DNA of 64,000 nt from Solirubrobacteraceae bacterium (GCA_016463765.1 JAEMQS010000015.1:1-64000), one strand, 5' to 3'. Positions 26,921 through 36,782 are shown, counted from the stretch's first letter. Notes: generated by a model not told the origin, from the letters alone. Translations and numbers: made by a program.

Positions 26921-28807
26921 CTAGGCCTCTGCGGGCACTGCGGTCTGCGGCTCCTCGACGATGAGCGGCGCGTCCTCCTGCGCCTCGCCGAGCGAGAAGC
27001 GGCCGACGAGCTCCTGAAGCTCGGCCGCGGTCGTGGCCAGCGTCTGGGCCGACGCCGAGATCTGCTGGGTCGACGCCGAGGTCTGCTCGGTCGACGCGGA
27101 CACCTGCTGCGTGGAGGCGGACGTCTCCTCGGCGACCGCGGCGACGGCCGTGATCTCGCTGCCGATCTTCGTCGACGTCGCGGAGAGCTGCTGCGCGGCG
27201 GCGGCGATCTGCCCGATGCGGTCGCCGACCTCCTGCACGTGCGCGTTGATCGCCCCGAAGGCCTCACGGGCCTGCTCGACGGTCTGCGCGGACTCGGTGC
27301 TGCGCGTGCCGCCGGCCTCGACGACATCGACGGCGCGACGCGTCTCGTGCTGGATCTCCGCAATCAGGGTGCTGATCGATGACGCGGCCTGCTGTGACTC
27401 CTCCGCGAGCTTGCGGACCTCGTCGGCGACGACCGCGAACCCGCGACCCTGCTCACCGGCACGCGCGGCCTCGATCGCCGCGTTCAGCGCCAGCAGGTTC
27501 GTCTGCTCGGCGATCGTCGTGATCGTGTCGACGATCCCGCCGATCTGCTCGCTCTTGGCGCCCAGCTCGCGGATCGCCTCGGTCGCCTCACCCGACGCCT
27601 CGCGGACGGCGGCCATGGCGGCGGTCGCCTGGCCGACGGCGTCGGCGCCCTGCTGGGCGACGTCGCGGGCGGCCTCGGCCGCGTGCGCGGTCTCCTCGGC
27701 GGCGGTGGCGGAGGACCGGGTCGCCTCGACCATCTCCTCGGTCATGGCCCGGGCGCCCTCGACGGCCTGCACCTGACGCTCGGCGCCCATCGCGACCTCG
27801 CCGACGGCGGCGGCGATCTCCTCGACGGCGCGGCCGGCCTCACCGGACGTTGACGCCATCTGGTCCGACGCGGCGGACAGCGTGTCGGCGCTCTGGGTCA
27901 CGCGGCCGATCAGGTCGCCCAGCGCGTCGAGCGACGCGTTGTAGCTGTCGACCGACTGCTTCGTGTCCTTGGTGATCTCGTTGACCGCCACGGCGATCTC
28001 GCCGATCTCGTCGCGCGAGATGCGCTCGATCGGCGTGGTGACCGCGTTGGCCCGGCGGGTGAGGTCGCCCTCGGCGATCGCCTCCAGGCCGGTGCGCAGC
28101 GACGCCGTGTCGTGCTCCTGCAGCGAGCCGAGACGCTCGCGGATGGCGTTGACGCCCTTGCGGATCGAGCCCGAGATCAGGAACGCGAGCGCGAGGCCCA
28201 GGATGACGGCGAGGCCGAGCGCGCCGAAGACGATCGCGCGGCTCTGCGTGTAGACGTCGTCGATGTCCTTCGCCTTGTCCTCGGCGAACGCGTTGCCCGC
28301 CTCGGAGAACTCGCTGGACGAGGCGCTCAGGCGCGCAAGCGCGGCGTTGATCTCCTGCTCGGCCTGGCCGGCCTCCGGGCTGCCGGGCGGCGCCTTGAGA
28401 ATCTTGGCGAGTCCCTCGTTGTAGGCCGTCGACGACGCGAGGATCTCCTTGACCGAGTCCTGCATGCCGGCCGGGGCCTGCTGCAGCTGCGGCGTGACCG
28501 CCTTGATCATCTTCTGATCGTTCTCGATGTTCGGCAGGATCTTCGCCTTGTCCGCCGCCGCTTCAAGCTGTGCGGGCGGGGTGGTGGCGGCCAGCAGGCC
28601 GTACGTCGCGCCCTGGAGCTGCATGTCCTTGGCCAGCGACGAGATGTACACGGCGGCAACGGTCGGCTGATAGCCGTTCTCGTACAGCTCGTTGCCGTTG
28701 TTCTTGACCTCGCCGAGACGGACGACGGCGAGCGCCGCGATCACAGCACACAACGCGATGAGCACCAGCGAGCTGCCGAGCAGCTTGGTGCGGATGGAAA
28801 GACGCAT
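26921..28807 (-). CDS. Methyl-accepting chemotaxis protein
   Basis: 628 residues from the ATG at 28807. Transmembrane helix 1 is at about 9-31. A periplasmic-side helical sensor domain runs to about 185, with helix 2 at about 190-213. A HAMP linker follows, and the cytoplasmic coiled-coil domain contains the hairpin-tip signature [19 protein letters not shown]. The C-terminal region is rich in Ser/Thr/Gln repeats (ASTQQVSAS), then an acidic tail. No CheR-binding pentapeptide is evident. It signals to CheA/CheW, which are not in this window. Confidence 0.95.
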   Translation of the reverse strand: MRLSIRTKLLGSSLVLIALCAVIAALAVVRLGEVKNNGNELYENGYQPTVAAVYISSLAKDMQLQGATYGLLAATTPPAQLEAAADKAKILPNIENDQKMIKAVTPQLQQAPAGMQDSVKEILASSTAYNEGLAKILKAPPGSPEAGQAEQEINAALARLSASSSEFSEAGNAFAEDKAKDIDDVYTQSRAIVFGALGLAVILGLALAFLISGSIRKGVNAIRERLGSLQEHDTASLRTGLEAIAEGDLTRRANAVTTPIERISRDEIGEIAVAVNEITKDTKQSVDSYNASLDALGDLIGRVTQSADTLSAASDQMASTSGEAGRAVEEIAAAVGEVAMGAERQVQAVEGARAMTEEMVEATRSSATAAEETAHAAEAARDVAQQGADAVGQATAAMAAVREASGEATEAIRELGAKSEQIGGIVDTITTIAEQTNLLALNAAIEAARAGEQGRGFAVVADEVRKLAEESQQAASSISTLIAEIQHETRRAVDVVEAGGTRSTESAQTVEQAREAFGAINAHVQEVGDRIGQIAAAAQQLSATSTKIGSEITAVAAVAEETSASTQQVSASTEQTSASTQQISASAQTLATTAAELQELVGRFSLGEAQEDAPLIVEEPQTAVPAEA

Positions 28808-28964
28808 GCAGAAGATCCTCAGGTCAACGGGAGTGGACGCCTGAGTTGTCGGCACCTCGCCGCTCGGATCAAGCACGGTGTCCAGGACATATCCGCGCGT
28901 CCGGTCGGGAGTCCCCTGAACTGGTGACTTCTGCCGCCGGGGGTAGGAGCCGAGTATGCGCCCG

Positions 28965-29768
28965 TCAGGCGTGGCTCATCGCGGCGACCGCCGCGGTGCC
29001 CGGTGCGCCCATCGCGTGGTACCCGCCGTCGACGTGGAGGATCTCCCCGCTGATCGCGCGGGCGCCGTCGCCGAGCAGGAAGCACGCAGCGGCCGCGACG
29101 GGTGCGGGGTCGGCGACGTCCCAGCCCAGAGGCGCGGCCTCCTCCCACGAGTCGGCGAGCGCCTCGAAGCCGGGGATTCCGCCGGCCGCGGCCGTCTTGA
29201 TCGGCCCGGCGCTGACGAGGTTCACCCGCACGCCGTGCGGACCCAGGTCACGCGCGAGGTACCGGTTGACCGCCTCGAGGCCCGCCTTCGCCACGCCCAT
29301 CCAGTCGTAGATCGGCCAGGCGACGGTCGCGTCGAAGTCCAGGCCGACGACCCCGGCGCCGCGCGGCGCGCGCTGCAGGAGCGGCAGCAGCGCGACGGCC
29401 AGCGCCTTGTAGCTGAACGCGCTGGTCTGAAACGCGGTGAGCGCACTCTCGGCGGGCGTGTCGAGGAACCGGCCACCCAGCGCGTCCTCGGGGGCGAACG
29501 CGATGGCGTGCAGCACGCCGTCGAGGTGCTCCCAGCGCTCGGCGAGATCGTCCGCGAGCCGCGAGAGGTCATCCGGGGCGTTGACGTCGAGTTCCAGGAC
29601 GTCGGGCTCAACCGGCAGCGATCGCGCCGCGCGTTCGGTCATCCGGCGCGTGCGGCCGAAACCCGTCAGCACGACCTCGTCGCCGGCCTCCTGCAGCTGG
29701 CGCGCGACCTCCCACGCGATCGAGTACCGCGTGATCACGCCCGTGATGAGGAAGCGCCGGCCGCTCAT
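28965..29768 (-). CDS. fabI: Enoyl-ACP reductase FabI
   Basis: 267 residues. The FabI active-site spacing Tyr-x6-Lys is present (Tyr154 and Lys161 in YDWMGVAK), unlike the Tyr-x3-Lys of ordinary SDR enzymes. The N-terminal [12 protein letters not shown] nucleotide-binding motif and the [10 protein letters not shown] region agree. It reduces trans-2-enoyl-ACP with NAD(P)H in the last step of type II fatty-acid elongation. It is the last gene of the leftward fab run and overlaps the MaoC-like gene by 4 bases. Confidence 0.93.
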   Translation of the reverse strand: MSGRRFLITGVITRYSIAWEVARQLQEAGDEVVLTGFGRTRRMTERAARSLPVEPDVLELDVNAPDDLSRLADDLAERWEHLDGVLHAIAFAPEDALGGRFLDTPAESALTAFQTSAFSYKALAVALLPLLQRAPRGAGVVGLDFDATVAWPIYDWMGVAKAGLEAVNRYLARDLGPHGVRVNLVSAGPIKTAAAGGIPGFEALADSWEEAAPLGWDVADPAPVAAAACFLLGDGARAISGEILHVDGGYHAMGAPGTAAVAAMSHA

Positions 29769-30214
29769 TTCCAGACGACCTGGACCTCGGCCCGGATGAT
29801 CGCCTTGCCGTCGCGCCCCACGACGTTCCAGCGACACGTCACGAGGCCGGTGTCGTCGCCCAGCGCGCGCAGCTCGACGAGCGAGCCGACGACGCGGATC
29901 TCCTCGCCGAAGCGGACCGGCCGCTTGAAGACGGCGTCGGACACGCGGCGCAGCGCCATGACGCGCTCGGGGTCGAACGGCACCAGTCCCGCGGCGGCGC
30001 TGAGCACGAGCAGCCCATGCGCGATCTGCTCGCCGAACGCGCTGTTCGCCGCCCACGCGGGGTCGACGTGCTGCGGGTGGTGGTCGTCGGTCAGCGTGGC
30101 GAACGCCAGGACGTCCGCCTCGGTGACCTCGCGCCACGCCGTCTCGAACTCCAGCCCTTCCACCAGCTCGGCGAACGGGGCACTCCAGTTCAGGGTCGTA
30201 TCCATGAGGCTCAT
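29765..30214 (-). CDS. MaoC-like hot-dog dehydratase
   Basis: 149 residues from the ATG at 30214 (an internal ATG at 30205 is also possible). The MaoC hydratase motif is seen in FATLTDDHHPQHVDPAWA, with the acid and His of the hot-dog active site, followed by FGEQIAHGLLVLS. Within a fatty-acid synthesis operon lacking fabZ and fabA it is the best candidate for the 3-hydroxyacyl-ACP dehydratase. It starts inside the end of the carboxyltransferase gene. Confidence 0.82.
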   Translation of the reverse strand: MSLMDTTLNWSAPFAELVEGLEFETAWREVTEADVLAFATLTDDHHPQHVDPAWAANSAFGEQIAHGLLVLSAAAGLVPFDPERVMALRRVSDAVFKRPVRFGEEIRVVGSLVELRALGDDTGLVTCRWNVVGRDGKAIIRAEVQVVWK

Positions 30215-31665
30215 AGTGGCCCGTTCCTCGCGATCGCGGGGTCCCGCGGGGCGCCCGCGTGGCTGTCGAGGACGTGGGCGATCCGCGCGCGGGTCGACGA
30301 CGGGGCGATGACCTCGTCGACATGCCCCTGCGCGGCGGCGACGTCGGCGCGCAGCTGCTCGGCCTCGTAGCGCGCGGCGATCGCGGCACGCGCGGCGGCG
30401 GGATCGTCGGCCGCGGCGATCTCGCGGCGGTGCGTGATGCCCACGGCCTGCGGCGCCCCCATGACGCCGAGCGTCGCCTGCGGCCAGGCGAAGATCGCGT
30501 CGGCGCCCAGCGCGCGGCTGTTCATCGCGATGAGCGCCCCGCCGAAGGCCTTGCGCAGCACGACGGTCACGCTCGGGACGGTCGCCGCCGCGAACGCGTG
30601 GACGAGCTTCGCGCCGTGGCGGATGACGCCGCCCTGTTCCTGGCGCGTGCCGGGCAGGAATCCGGGGGTGTCGACGAGGACGACGAGCGGGACGCCGAAG
30701 CGGTCGCACGTCTGGACGAACCGGGACGCCTTCTGCGACGCGTCGGCGTCGAGCACCCCGCCGAGGTGCTTGGGCTGGTTGGCGATCACGCCGACCGCGT
30801 GGCCCTCGATCCGCGTGAACGCGCAGACCACGTTGCGCGCCCACCCGGCGTGGACCTCGAGCAGCTCGTCGCCGTCGGAGAGGTCGCGGATGACGCGGCG
30901 CACGTCGTAGACCTTCCGTCCGATCTCGGGGACCGTGCGGTCGGGCCGCTCGGTGGGCGGTGGCGCAGGAACGGTGCGGGTCGGTCCCGCCCCGGCACGG
31001 GGCGGCAGATAGCTCAGGAGCTCGCGGGCCAGCAGCGCGCCGTCGACCTCGCTCTCGACCACGAAGTGCGCGACGCCGGACTGCCGCCCGTGGATGCGCG
31101 GACCGCCGAGGCCTGCGAAGTCGACGTCCTCGCCCATGACCTCGCGCACGACGCCGGGGCCGGTGAGGAACATGCTCGCCCGCTCGGTCATGACGACGAA
31201 GTCGGTGAGCGCGGGCGCGTAGGAGCCGCCGCCCGCCGCGGCGCCGCACACGATGCTGATCTGCGGCACGCGTCCGGACAGCGCGACGTGCTCGGCGAAG
31301 ATGCGCCCGTAGCCGTCGAGCGCGTCGACGCCCTCCTGCAGCCGCGCGCCCGCGGACTCGATGAAGCCGACGACGGGAATCCCCGCGCGGCCGGCGTGGC
31401 GCAGCGCGTGGACGACGCCATCGGCGTGCGCGACACCGAGCGACCCGCCGAGGAACGCGCCGTCCTCGGCGAAGCAGGCGACCGGCCGGCCGTGCACCCG
31501 GCCCGAGCCGACAACGACGCCGTCACCGTCGACCGCCCGGTCGCCGATGCGTGTGGACCGCGCGGCGCCGCGGACGCGCTGCACGGTGCCGGGGTCGCAG
31601 AGCGCGGTCAGCCGCTGGGCGGCGTCGAGCCGTTCGTCGGCGCGGTCGACGAGCGCGAGCGTCAT
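30211..31665 (-). CDS. Acyl-CoA carboxylase carboxyltransferase subunit
   Basis: 484 residues with both halves of the carboxyltransferase fold: an N-terminal AccD/PccB-type half (FIESAGARLQEGVDAL, then VCGAAAGGGSYAPALTDFVV) and a C-terminal AccA-type half (VDTPGFLPGTRQEQGGVIRHGAKL, FGGALIAMNSRALGAD). This is the fused beta-subunit type common in actinobacteria. It carboxylates acetyl-CoA or propionyl-CoA. The location inside the fab run suggests acetyl-CoA and malonyl-CoA supply. The biotin carboxylase/carrier subunit is not in this window. Confidence 0.9.
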   Translation of the reverse strand: MTLALVDRADERLDAAQRLTALCDPGTVQRVRGAARSTRIGDRAVDGDGVVVGSGRVHGRPVACFAEDGAFLGGSLGVAHADGVVHALRHAGRAGIPVVGFIESAGARLQEGVDALDGYGRIFAEHVALSGRVPQISIVCGAAAGGGSYAPALTDFVVMTERASMFLTGPGVVREVMGEDVDFAGLGGPRIHGRQSGVAHFVVESEVDGALLARELLSYLPPRAGAGPTRTVPAPPPTERPDRTVPEIGRKVYDVRRVIRDLSDGDELLEVHAGWARNVVCAFTRIEGHAVGVIANQPKHLGGVLDADASQKASRFVQTCDRFGVPLVVLVDTPGFLPGTRQEQGGVIRHGAKLVHAFAAATVPSVTVVLRKAFGGALIAMNSRALGADAIFAWPQATLGVMGAPQAVGITHRREIAAADDPAAARAAIAARYEAEQLRADVAAAQGHVDEVIAPSSTRARIAHVLDSHAGAPRDPAIARNGPL

Positions 31666-32852
31666 GCCGCCTCGAGCACCAGGACAGCGTTGTGTCCGCC
31701 GAAGCCGAACGAGTTCGAGATCCCCACCGCAGCGCGGTCGCCGGTGACGGCCAGCGGCCGCGCTGCGCCGGGGACGTAGTCCAGGTCCATACCCTCGTCG
31801 CGGACCTCCCAACCGAGCGTCGGCGGCGCCACCCGCTCGCGCAGCGCGAGCAGCGTCGCGATCGCCTCGACGGCGCCTGCGGCACCCAGCAGGTGGCCGA
31901 TCGCGGACTTCGTCGACGACACCGGGATCTCCCCGGCCCGGTCGCCGAGCGCCGACATGATCGCGTTGGTCTCCGCACGGTCGTTCTGCGGCGTCGACGT
32001 GCCGTGGGCGTTGACGTAGTCGACCTCGTCCGGCCCGCGCATGGCGTCGGCCAGCGCGGCCTCGATGGCCTGCGCGGCACCCGAGCCGTCCGCGCGCGGA
32101 GATGTCAGGTGGTACGCGTCGGCGGTCGCGCCGTAGCCGCTGACGGTCCCCAGGATGGCGGCCCCGCGGGCCTCGGCGTGCTCGCGGTCCTCGAGCACCA
32201 GGACGCCCGCGCCCTCGCCCATGACGAAGCCGTTGCGCCGCGCGTCGAACGGGCGCGACTCGCCGGTCGGCGACGTGGCGTCGAGCGCCGCGAACGCCGC
32301 CCGGGCGAGCGGGGTCAGGGACGCCTCGGCGCCGCCGGTCACGACGACGTCGGCGTCGCCGCAGCGGATGGCCCGCGCCGCGCTGCCGATCGCGTGGGCC
32401 CCGGCGGCGCACGCGCTAACCACGCCGAAGACGGGTCCGCGGAAGTCGTGGCGCATGGCGATCGCCGCGGGCGCCGCGTTGCTCATCATGAGCGGGATCG
32501 CCAGCGGCGGCACGCGGTCCGGTCCCTGCGCGCCGAGCGTGGTGTGCGCGGTCTCGATCGTCTCGATGCCGCCGATGCCCGTCCCGACGATGCAGCCGAT
32601 GCGCGTCCCGTCGACGTCGTCGAGCCGCGCCTGCGCGACGGCCTCCTCGGCGGCGCCGACCGCGAGCTGGGTGAACCGGTCCGCGCGGCGCGCCTGCTTC
32701 GAGGTCATCGTCTCCAGCGGGTCGAAGTCCGCGCACGGGGCCTCGCCGCCGCGGATCCCGTCGTTGCCCGCGATCCACTCGCGCAGCAGCGTCTCGGCGC
32801 CCACGCCCAGCGGCGTGACCGCGCCGACCCCGGTGACGACGACCTCCGTCAT
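31662..32852 (-). CDS. fabF: 3-oxoacyl-ACP synthase II FabF
   Basis: 396 residues. Catalytic Cys148 lies in VVSACAAG, and the His pair lies in NAHGTSTPQND and KSAIGHLLGAAG. The SFGFGGHNAVLV closing motif is present. It extends acyl-ACP by two carbons through malonyl-ACP condensation. It overlaps the gene on each side by ATGA-type 4-base overlaps (acpP upstream, carboxyltransferase downstream). Confidence 0.96.
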   Translation of the reverse strand: MTEVVVTGVGAVTPLGVGAETLLREWIAGNDGIRGGEAPCADFDPLETMTSKQARRADRFTQLAVGAAEEAVAQARLDDVDGTRIGCIVGTGIGGIETIETAHTTLGAQGPDRVPPLAIPLMMSNAAPAAIAMRHDFRGPVFGVVSACAAGAHAIGSAARAIRCGDADVVVTGGAEASLTPLARAAFAALDATSPTGESRPFDARRNGFVMGEGAGVLVLEDREHAEARGAAILGTVSGYGATADAYHLTSPRADGSGAAQAIEAALADAMRGPDEVDYVNAHGTSTPQNDRAETNAIMSALGDRAGEIPVSSTKSAIGHLLGAAGAVEAIATLLALRERVAPPTLGWEVRDEGMDLDYVPGAARPLAVTGDRAAVGISNSFGFGGHNAVLVLEAA

Positions 32853-33094
32853 GCCGCCAGCCGCGCGGTGATCAGGTCGACGACGTCGCCGACGATCTTG
32901 ACGTCCTGCATGTCCTTGCCCTCGAGGCGGACCCCGAGGTCCTCGTCGATGATCTGCGCGAACTCGGCGAGGTCGAGGCTGTCGACGTCGAGCTCCTCCA
33001 GCGACGCGTCGCGGGTGATCTCGGCCTCGGTCCCAAGGGCGGCGAGCGCCTCGAAGACCTTCTGCTCGACGGTGGTGGTGTCGGTGCTGCTCAT
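32849..33094 (-). CDS. acpP: Acyl carrier protein
   Basis: 81 residues, four-helix ACP. Ser39 in VDSLDLAEF is the phosphopantetheine site. The acidic helix II surface and the closing helix DVVDLITARL are typical. It lies between fabH and fabF, as in many type II clusters. Confidence 0.96.
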   Translation of the reverse strand: MSSTDTTTVEQKVFEALAALGTEAEITRDASLEELDVDSLDLAEFAQIIDEDLGVRLEGKDMQDVKIVGDVVDLITARLAA

Positions 33095-33119
33095 GGCTTC
33101 TTCCTCGTTGTCTCGGTGG

Positions 33120-34118
33120 TCACCAGGTCACGACGCCCGCGCCCCACGTGAACCCGGAGCCGACGGCTCCGAGCAGCACGCGCGCACCCGGCCGCAGGCG
33201 CCCGTCGCGCCGCGCCGCGTCGAGCGCGAGCGGCAGGCTGGCCGCGGACGTGTTCCCGGCGTGGGCGATCGCGTCGACGACGCGGTCGGCGTCGATCCCC
33301 AGGCGCTCCGCGATCCCCGCGAGGATCCGGCGGTTGGCCTGGTGGTAGACGAAGAGGTCGATGTCGGCGAGCTCGAGGCCGGCGCGCGCGACGACGTCGG
33401 CGGTGGCGGCGCTGAGGTTGGCGATCGCGCCGAGGAACGTGCCGTGGCCGTCCATCGCGATCGGGCCCTGGTGGCCGGGGATGCCGACGAGTCCGCCCCG
33501 GTCGCCGTCGCTGCGCACGAGCACCGGGCCGATGGCGCCCTCACCGTCGGACGGGCCGAGAACGATCGCGCCCGCGCCGTCGCCGAACAGCGCGGCGGTC
33601 ACCGGGTCGTCGTGATCGAGGAAGCGGCTGAGCGCGTCGGCGCCGATGAGCAGCACGCGGTCGGCGCGGCCCGTCTCGATCATCGCCGCGGCCATCGGGA
33701 GCCCGGCGACGAAGCCTGCGCACGCGGCCCCCACGTCGCTGGCGCCGGCGTTGCGCGCGCCGATCCGCGCGGCGACCTGCGGTGCGAGGTTGGGCAGCAG
33801 GTCGTCGCCCTGGGTCGTCGCCGCGATGACGACATCGAGATCCTCGGCCGCGACCCCGGCGTCCTCGAGTGCGGCGGTGGCCGCCTCGGCGGCGAGCGTC
33901 GTCATCGACTCGCCGGGCTGCAGGCGCCGGCGGGTCTCGATCCCGGTCCGCCGCTCGATCCAGCCCGGCTCCTTGCCGATGCGCGCCGCGACCTCATCGC
34001 TGGCGATCACCGTCGGGGGCAGCGCGGCGCCGAGGCCGAGCACCGCCGCCGTCCTCTGTCCTGCCGTAGGGAGTACGGCGACGGCGGCGGTGCTGAGCGC
34101 GTCAGGCGACAAGGGCAT
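33120..34118 (-). CDS. fabH: 3-oxoacyl-ACP synthase III FabH
   Basis: 332 residues from the ATG at 34118. The triad is visible: Cys133 (DVGAACAGF), His in YHQANRRI, and Asn in HAGNTSAASL. It starts chains by condensing an acyl-CoA with malonyl-ACP. Its start lies 17 bases inside fabD. About 20 extra N-terminal residues precede the conserved VLGLGAALPPTVI strand, so a shorter start is possible. Confidence 0.95.
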   Translation of the reverse strand: MPLSPDALSTAAVAVLPTAGQRTAAVLGLGAALPPTVIASDEVAARIGKEPGWIERRTGIETRRRLQPGESMTTLAAEAATAALEDAGVAAEDLDVVIAATTQGDDLLPNLAPQVAARIGARNAGASDVGAACAGFVAGLPMAAAMIETGRADRVLLIGADALSRFLDHDDPVTAALFGDGAGAIVLGPSDGEGAIGPVLVRSDGDRGGLVGIPGHQGPIAMDGHGTFLGAIANLSAATADVVARAGLELADIDLFVYHQANRRILAGIAERLGIDADRVVDAIAHAGNTSAASLPLALDAARRDGRLRPGARVLLGAVGSGFTWGAGVVTW

Positions 34119-34983
34119 CGCCAACCTCCACGGTCTCGGCGTGCGGGAGCGTGCGGCGAACGAGCCCAGACAGCACGTCACCGGGCCCGACGTCGATGAA
34201 CCGCCGGACACCACGGGCGTCGAGGACATCGAGAACCTCACGCCAGCGGACCGGCGACGTGACGGCCAGCGCGAGCTGGGCGCGCACGTCGTGGAAGGGT
34301 CGGGCCGTCGCGCAGCACAGCACCGGCGCGCTGGGGCGATGGACCGGAAGGTCGGCGAGCACGCCGCGCAGCCCCCGGGCGGCCTGGCGCATGAGCGGGG
34401 AGTGGAAGGCGCCGGCGACGTCGAGGCGCCGCGCCTTGATCCCGCGGGACTGCGCGAGCGGCTTGACGCCGGCGATCGCGCGCTCGGTCCCTGAGAGGAC
34501 GACCTGCCCGGGCCCATTGTCGTTCGCCACGACCGTGCCGGTGGCGGCGGCGAGCTCGGCGGCCGTGTCGGCGTCGGTGCGCACGACGACCATGCCGCCG
34601 GCCTGCGCCTCGCCCATGAGCCGCCCGCGCTCGACGACGACGTGCAGCGCGTCCTCGGGTGTCAGCGCTCCGGCGGCCGTGAGCGCCGTGATCTCGCCGA
34701 GAGAGTGCCCGGCGAACGCGATGACGTCGCCGGCGGGAGGGGCGCTCCAGTACCGCGACAGGCTCGCGAGGAAGATGGCCGGCTGCGCGAACCGCGTGCT
34801 CTCGCCGGCGCGGGGGAAGGGGTCTTCCCCGACCAGGCTGACGCACCGTTCGAGCAGGGAGGGGGCATGGAGCTCGACGTGGCCACGCGCGTTCGCGTCG
34901 TGGCTGCCCTGGCCGGGGAAGAGGAGTGCGGTGTCGGCGGGTCGTGCGATGGCGGCGACGCTCGCCGCCACGCCGCCTCCCAT
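34102..34983 (-). CDS. fabD: Malonyl-CoA:ACP transacylase FabD
   Basis: 293 residues. FPGQGSH opens the fold. Nucleophile Ser94 lies in GHSLGE, and the catalytic His appears as AFHSPLM. It loads malonate onto the acyl carrier protein. It is the first fab gene after the two-component system, with an inverted repeat (34989-35003) and a GC hairpin in the 73-base gap upstream. Confidence 0.95.
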   Translation of the reverse strand: MGGGVAASVAAIARPADTALLFPGQGSHDANARGHVELHAPSLLERCVSLVGEDPFPRAGESTRFAQPAIFLASLSRYWSAPPAGDVIAFAGHSLGEITALTAAGALTPEDALHVVVERGRLMGEAQAGGMVVVRTDADTAAELAAATGTVVANDNGPGQVVLSGTERAIAGVKPLAQSRGIKARRLDVAGAFHSPLMRQAARGLRGVLADLPVHRPSAPVLCCATARPFHDVRAQLALAVTSPVRWREVLDVLDARGVRRFIDVGPGDVLSGLVRRTLPHAETVEVGDALVA

Positions 34984-34988
34984 GTGAC

Positions 34989-35003
34989 CTGACGCGTTGT
35001 CAG
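34989..35003 (-). promoter_or_regulatory. Inverted repeat just before fabD (possible operator)
   Basis: CTGAC (34989-34993), a 5-base GCGTT centre and GTCAG (34999-35003). It lies 6-20 bases upstream of the fabD start, where a repressor would block initiation. Arms are only 5 bases, so chance is possible. Confidence 0.35.
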
Positions 35004-35019
35004 CCCCCCGACCGGGGGG
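35004..35019 (-). terminator. Short GC hairpin between the response regulator and fabD
   Basis: CCCCCC (35004-35009), a 4-base loop and GGGGGG (35014-35019). It could terminate or attenuate read-through from the regulator gene into the fab run. No T-tract follows. Confidence 0.45.
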
Positions 35020-35056
35020 AGGATGGGCGACGCATGGGGGGTGCGCGCCCGCGTCG

Positions 35057-35668
35057 CTACTCGATGAGTCCCAACCGCTGAGCGCGCTGGACCGCTTCGG
35101 CCCGGTTGCGCACGTCGAGCTTGCGGTACAGCGCGCTCGTGTGCTCCTTGATGGTGTGCGGCGAGAGGTGGAGCTTGGCCGCGATCTCGCGGTTCGTCGC
35201 GCCCGAGCCGACGAGCTGGAGCACCTCGCGCTCGCGCGCGCTCAGGCCGATGGCGCCGACCGACGACTCGGCCTGCGGCGGGAAGACCGTGTGGCCGAGC
35301 CCGACCATCCGCACCGCGCGCGCGATGTCCGCGGCCGGCAGGTCCTTCGACACGAACCCGGAGGCACCCGCGGCCTTCGCCGCGCTCGGCGAAATGCGCC
35401 CCGCGCCGCTGACGAGCAGGATCCGCACGCCGGGCCAGGCCTCACGCAGCCGCTCGCAGATCTCGGCGCCGGACTCCTCGCCGAGGAAGAGGTCGACGAC
35501 CGCAACGTCGGGCTCATAGCGCCGCGTGAGCTCCAGCGCCTCGGCCGCGCTGCGCGCGCTGACGCAGCGCTCGACCCAGGCCTGCTGGCCGAGCATGAGC
35601 CGGAAGCCCCAGTGGACGACCTCGTGGTCGTCGACGACCAGGACGGAGAGGGGGCGGTCCTCAGCCAT
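35057..35668 (-). CDS. LuxR/NarL-type response regulator
   Basis: 203 residues. A receiver domain has the acidic pair VVDDHE and phosphoacceptor Asp59 (VAVVDLFLG). A C-terminal LuxR helix-turn-helix follows (LSAREREVLQLVGSGATNREIAAKL then SPHTIKEHTSALYRKL). The start overlaps the kinase gene end by 8 bases, pairing them. The Lys of the receiver is in FVSKDL. Its targets are unknown; the fab genes are next on the same strand but nothing shows regulation. Confidence 0.94.
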   Translation of the reverse strand: MAEDRPLSVLVVDDHEVVHWGFRLMLGQQAWVERCVSARSAAEALELTRRYEPDVAVVDLFLGEESGAEICERLREAWPGVRILLVSGAGRISPSAAKAAGASGFVSKDLPAADIARAVRMVGLGHTVFPPQAESSVGAIGLSAREREVLQLVGSGATNREIAAKLHLSPHTIKEHTSALYRKLDVRNRAEAVQRAQRLGLIE

Positions 35669-36782
35669 CGGCCAGCGGCACCACGAGCCGCACCTGCCAC
35701 CGGTCGTCGCCGCGCGGGCCGAACTCCAGGACCCCGCCGTGCTGGAGCGCCTCGAACGCCGTGAGCCGCAGCCCGACCCCCGGCGTGTGGGGCGGCGCCA
35801 CCGGGGTGACACCGTCGTTCTCGACCTCGAGGACGAAGGTGTCGTCGCCGCGCCGTGTGCGGACCGCGACGAAGGTCGGCGTCGCGTGACGGCGCGCGTT
35901 GCGGACCGCCTCGGCCAGCACGGACTGCGCGAGCGCCGCGAGCTCGTCCGGGACGTCCCCGGGCCCGCCTTCCTCCCGCCGGAGGTGGATGTCGGCGTGC
36001 GCGACGGCGAGCCGTTCGACCTCCGCGGTGAACGACGCGAGGTTCGGCGGCGGCGTGATCGGGCCGAGCGGACGCTGCAGCGCCGCGCGCAGGTCGCCGA
36101 GCGCCTCTTGGACCTCGACCGCGCACCGCTGTCGTTCCTCCTCCCCCAGCGCGCCCTCGGCGCTGGACAGGACGAGCGAGACGCCGAAGAGCCGCTGGAT
36201 GACGCCGTCGTGGATCTCGCGCGCAAGGTCGATGCGCTGCTGGAGCTGACGCGCCCACTCGGTCTGGCGGGTCGCCGCACGCGCCGTCGCGGCGAGCGCG
36301 ATCGCCTTGCCGAGCGTCCACAGCAGCTCGAGGTCCTCCTCGCCGACGGGCTCGGCCTCCAGCGCCCGGTCGGCGAACATCACTCCGACCCAGTTGCCGG
36401 TGGTCGACACGGGGACGCAGAGGATCCTCCGGTCGCGGACGAGGTGCTGGAACTCGGGCGGAACCTCGGGAACGAGCGTGTTGCCGTCGACCTGCTCGAC
36501 GCGGTCCTCCTCGAGCGCGCGCCGGGCGATCGGCGCGGTGTTCGCGTGCACGTAGACGTCGCGGAACTCGTCTGTCTCGATGCCATGGGCGCCGACCTGG
36601 CGGACGCGCCTCAGGTCGGCGTCGTAGAGCAGCATGATCGCGCGGTCGAGCGACGCGAGCTGGCAGGTGCTCGCGCAGAGGCGGCCGTAGAACGCGGAGG
36701 TCGGGGCCTCCTGCTCCATCTGGCCGAGAACCTCGGCGAACAGCTCGATGGCCTCGATGTGACGGGGTCCGGATGACGGCAA
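35661..36782 (-). CDS. GAF-domain sensor histidine kinase (HisKA_3)
   Basis: 373 residues. A GAF domain occupies about 25-160, with no transmembrane helix, so it is cytosolic. The HisKA_3 dimerisation region carries His181 in LAREIHDGVIQRLFG. The HATPase domain has an N-box (EAVRNARRHA) and a G-box-like VGLRLTAFEALQHGG. The NarL-type partner gene overlaps it. The signal sensed is unknown. Fewer residues than usual separate the N and G boxes, but the domain appears whole. Confidence 0.9.
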   Translation of the reverse strand: MPSSGPRHIEAIELFAEVLGQMEQEAPTSAFYGRLCASTCQLASLDRAIMLLYDADLRRVRQVGAHGIETDEFRDVYVHANTAPIARRALEEDRVEQVDGNTLVPEVPPEFQHLVRDRRILCVPVSTTGNWVGVMFADRALEAEPVGEEDLELLWTLGKAIALAATARAATRQTEWARQLQQRIDLAREIHDGVIQRLFGVSLVLSSAEGALGEEERQRCAVEVQEALGDLRAALQRPLGPITPPPNLASFTAEVERLAVAHADIHLRREEGGPGDVPDELAALAQSVLAEAVRNARRHATPTFVAVRTRRGDDTFVLEVENDGVTPVAPPHTPGVGLRLTAFEALQHGGVLEFGPRGDDRWQVRLVVPLADG

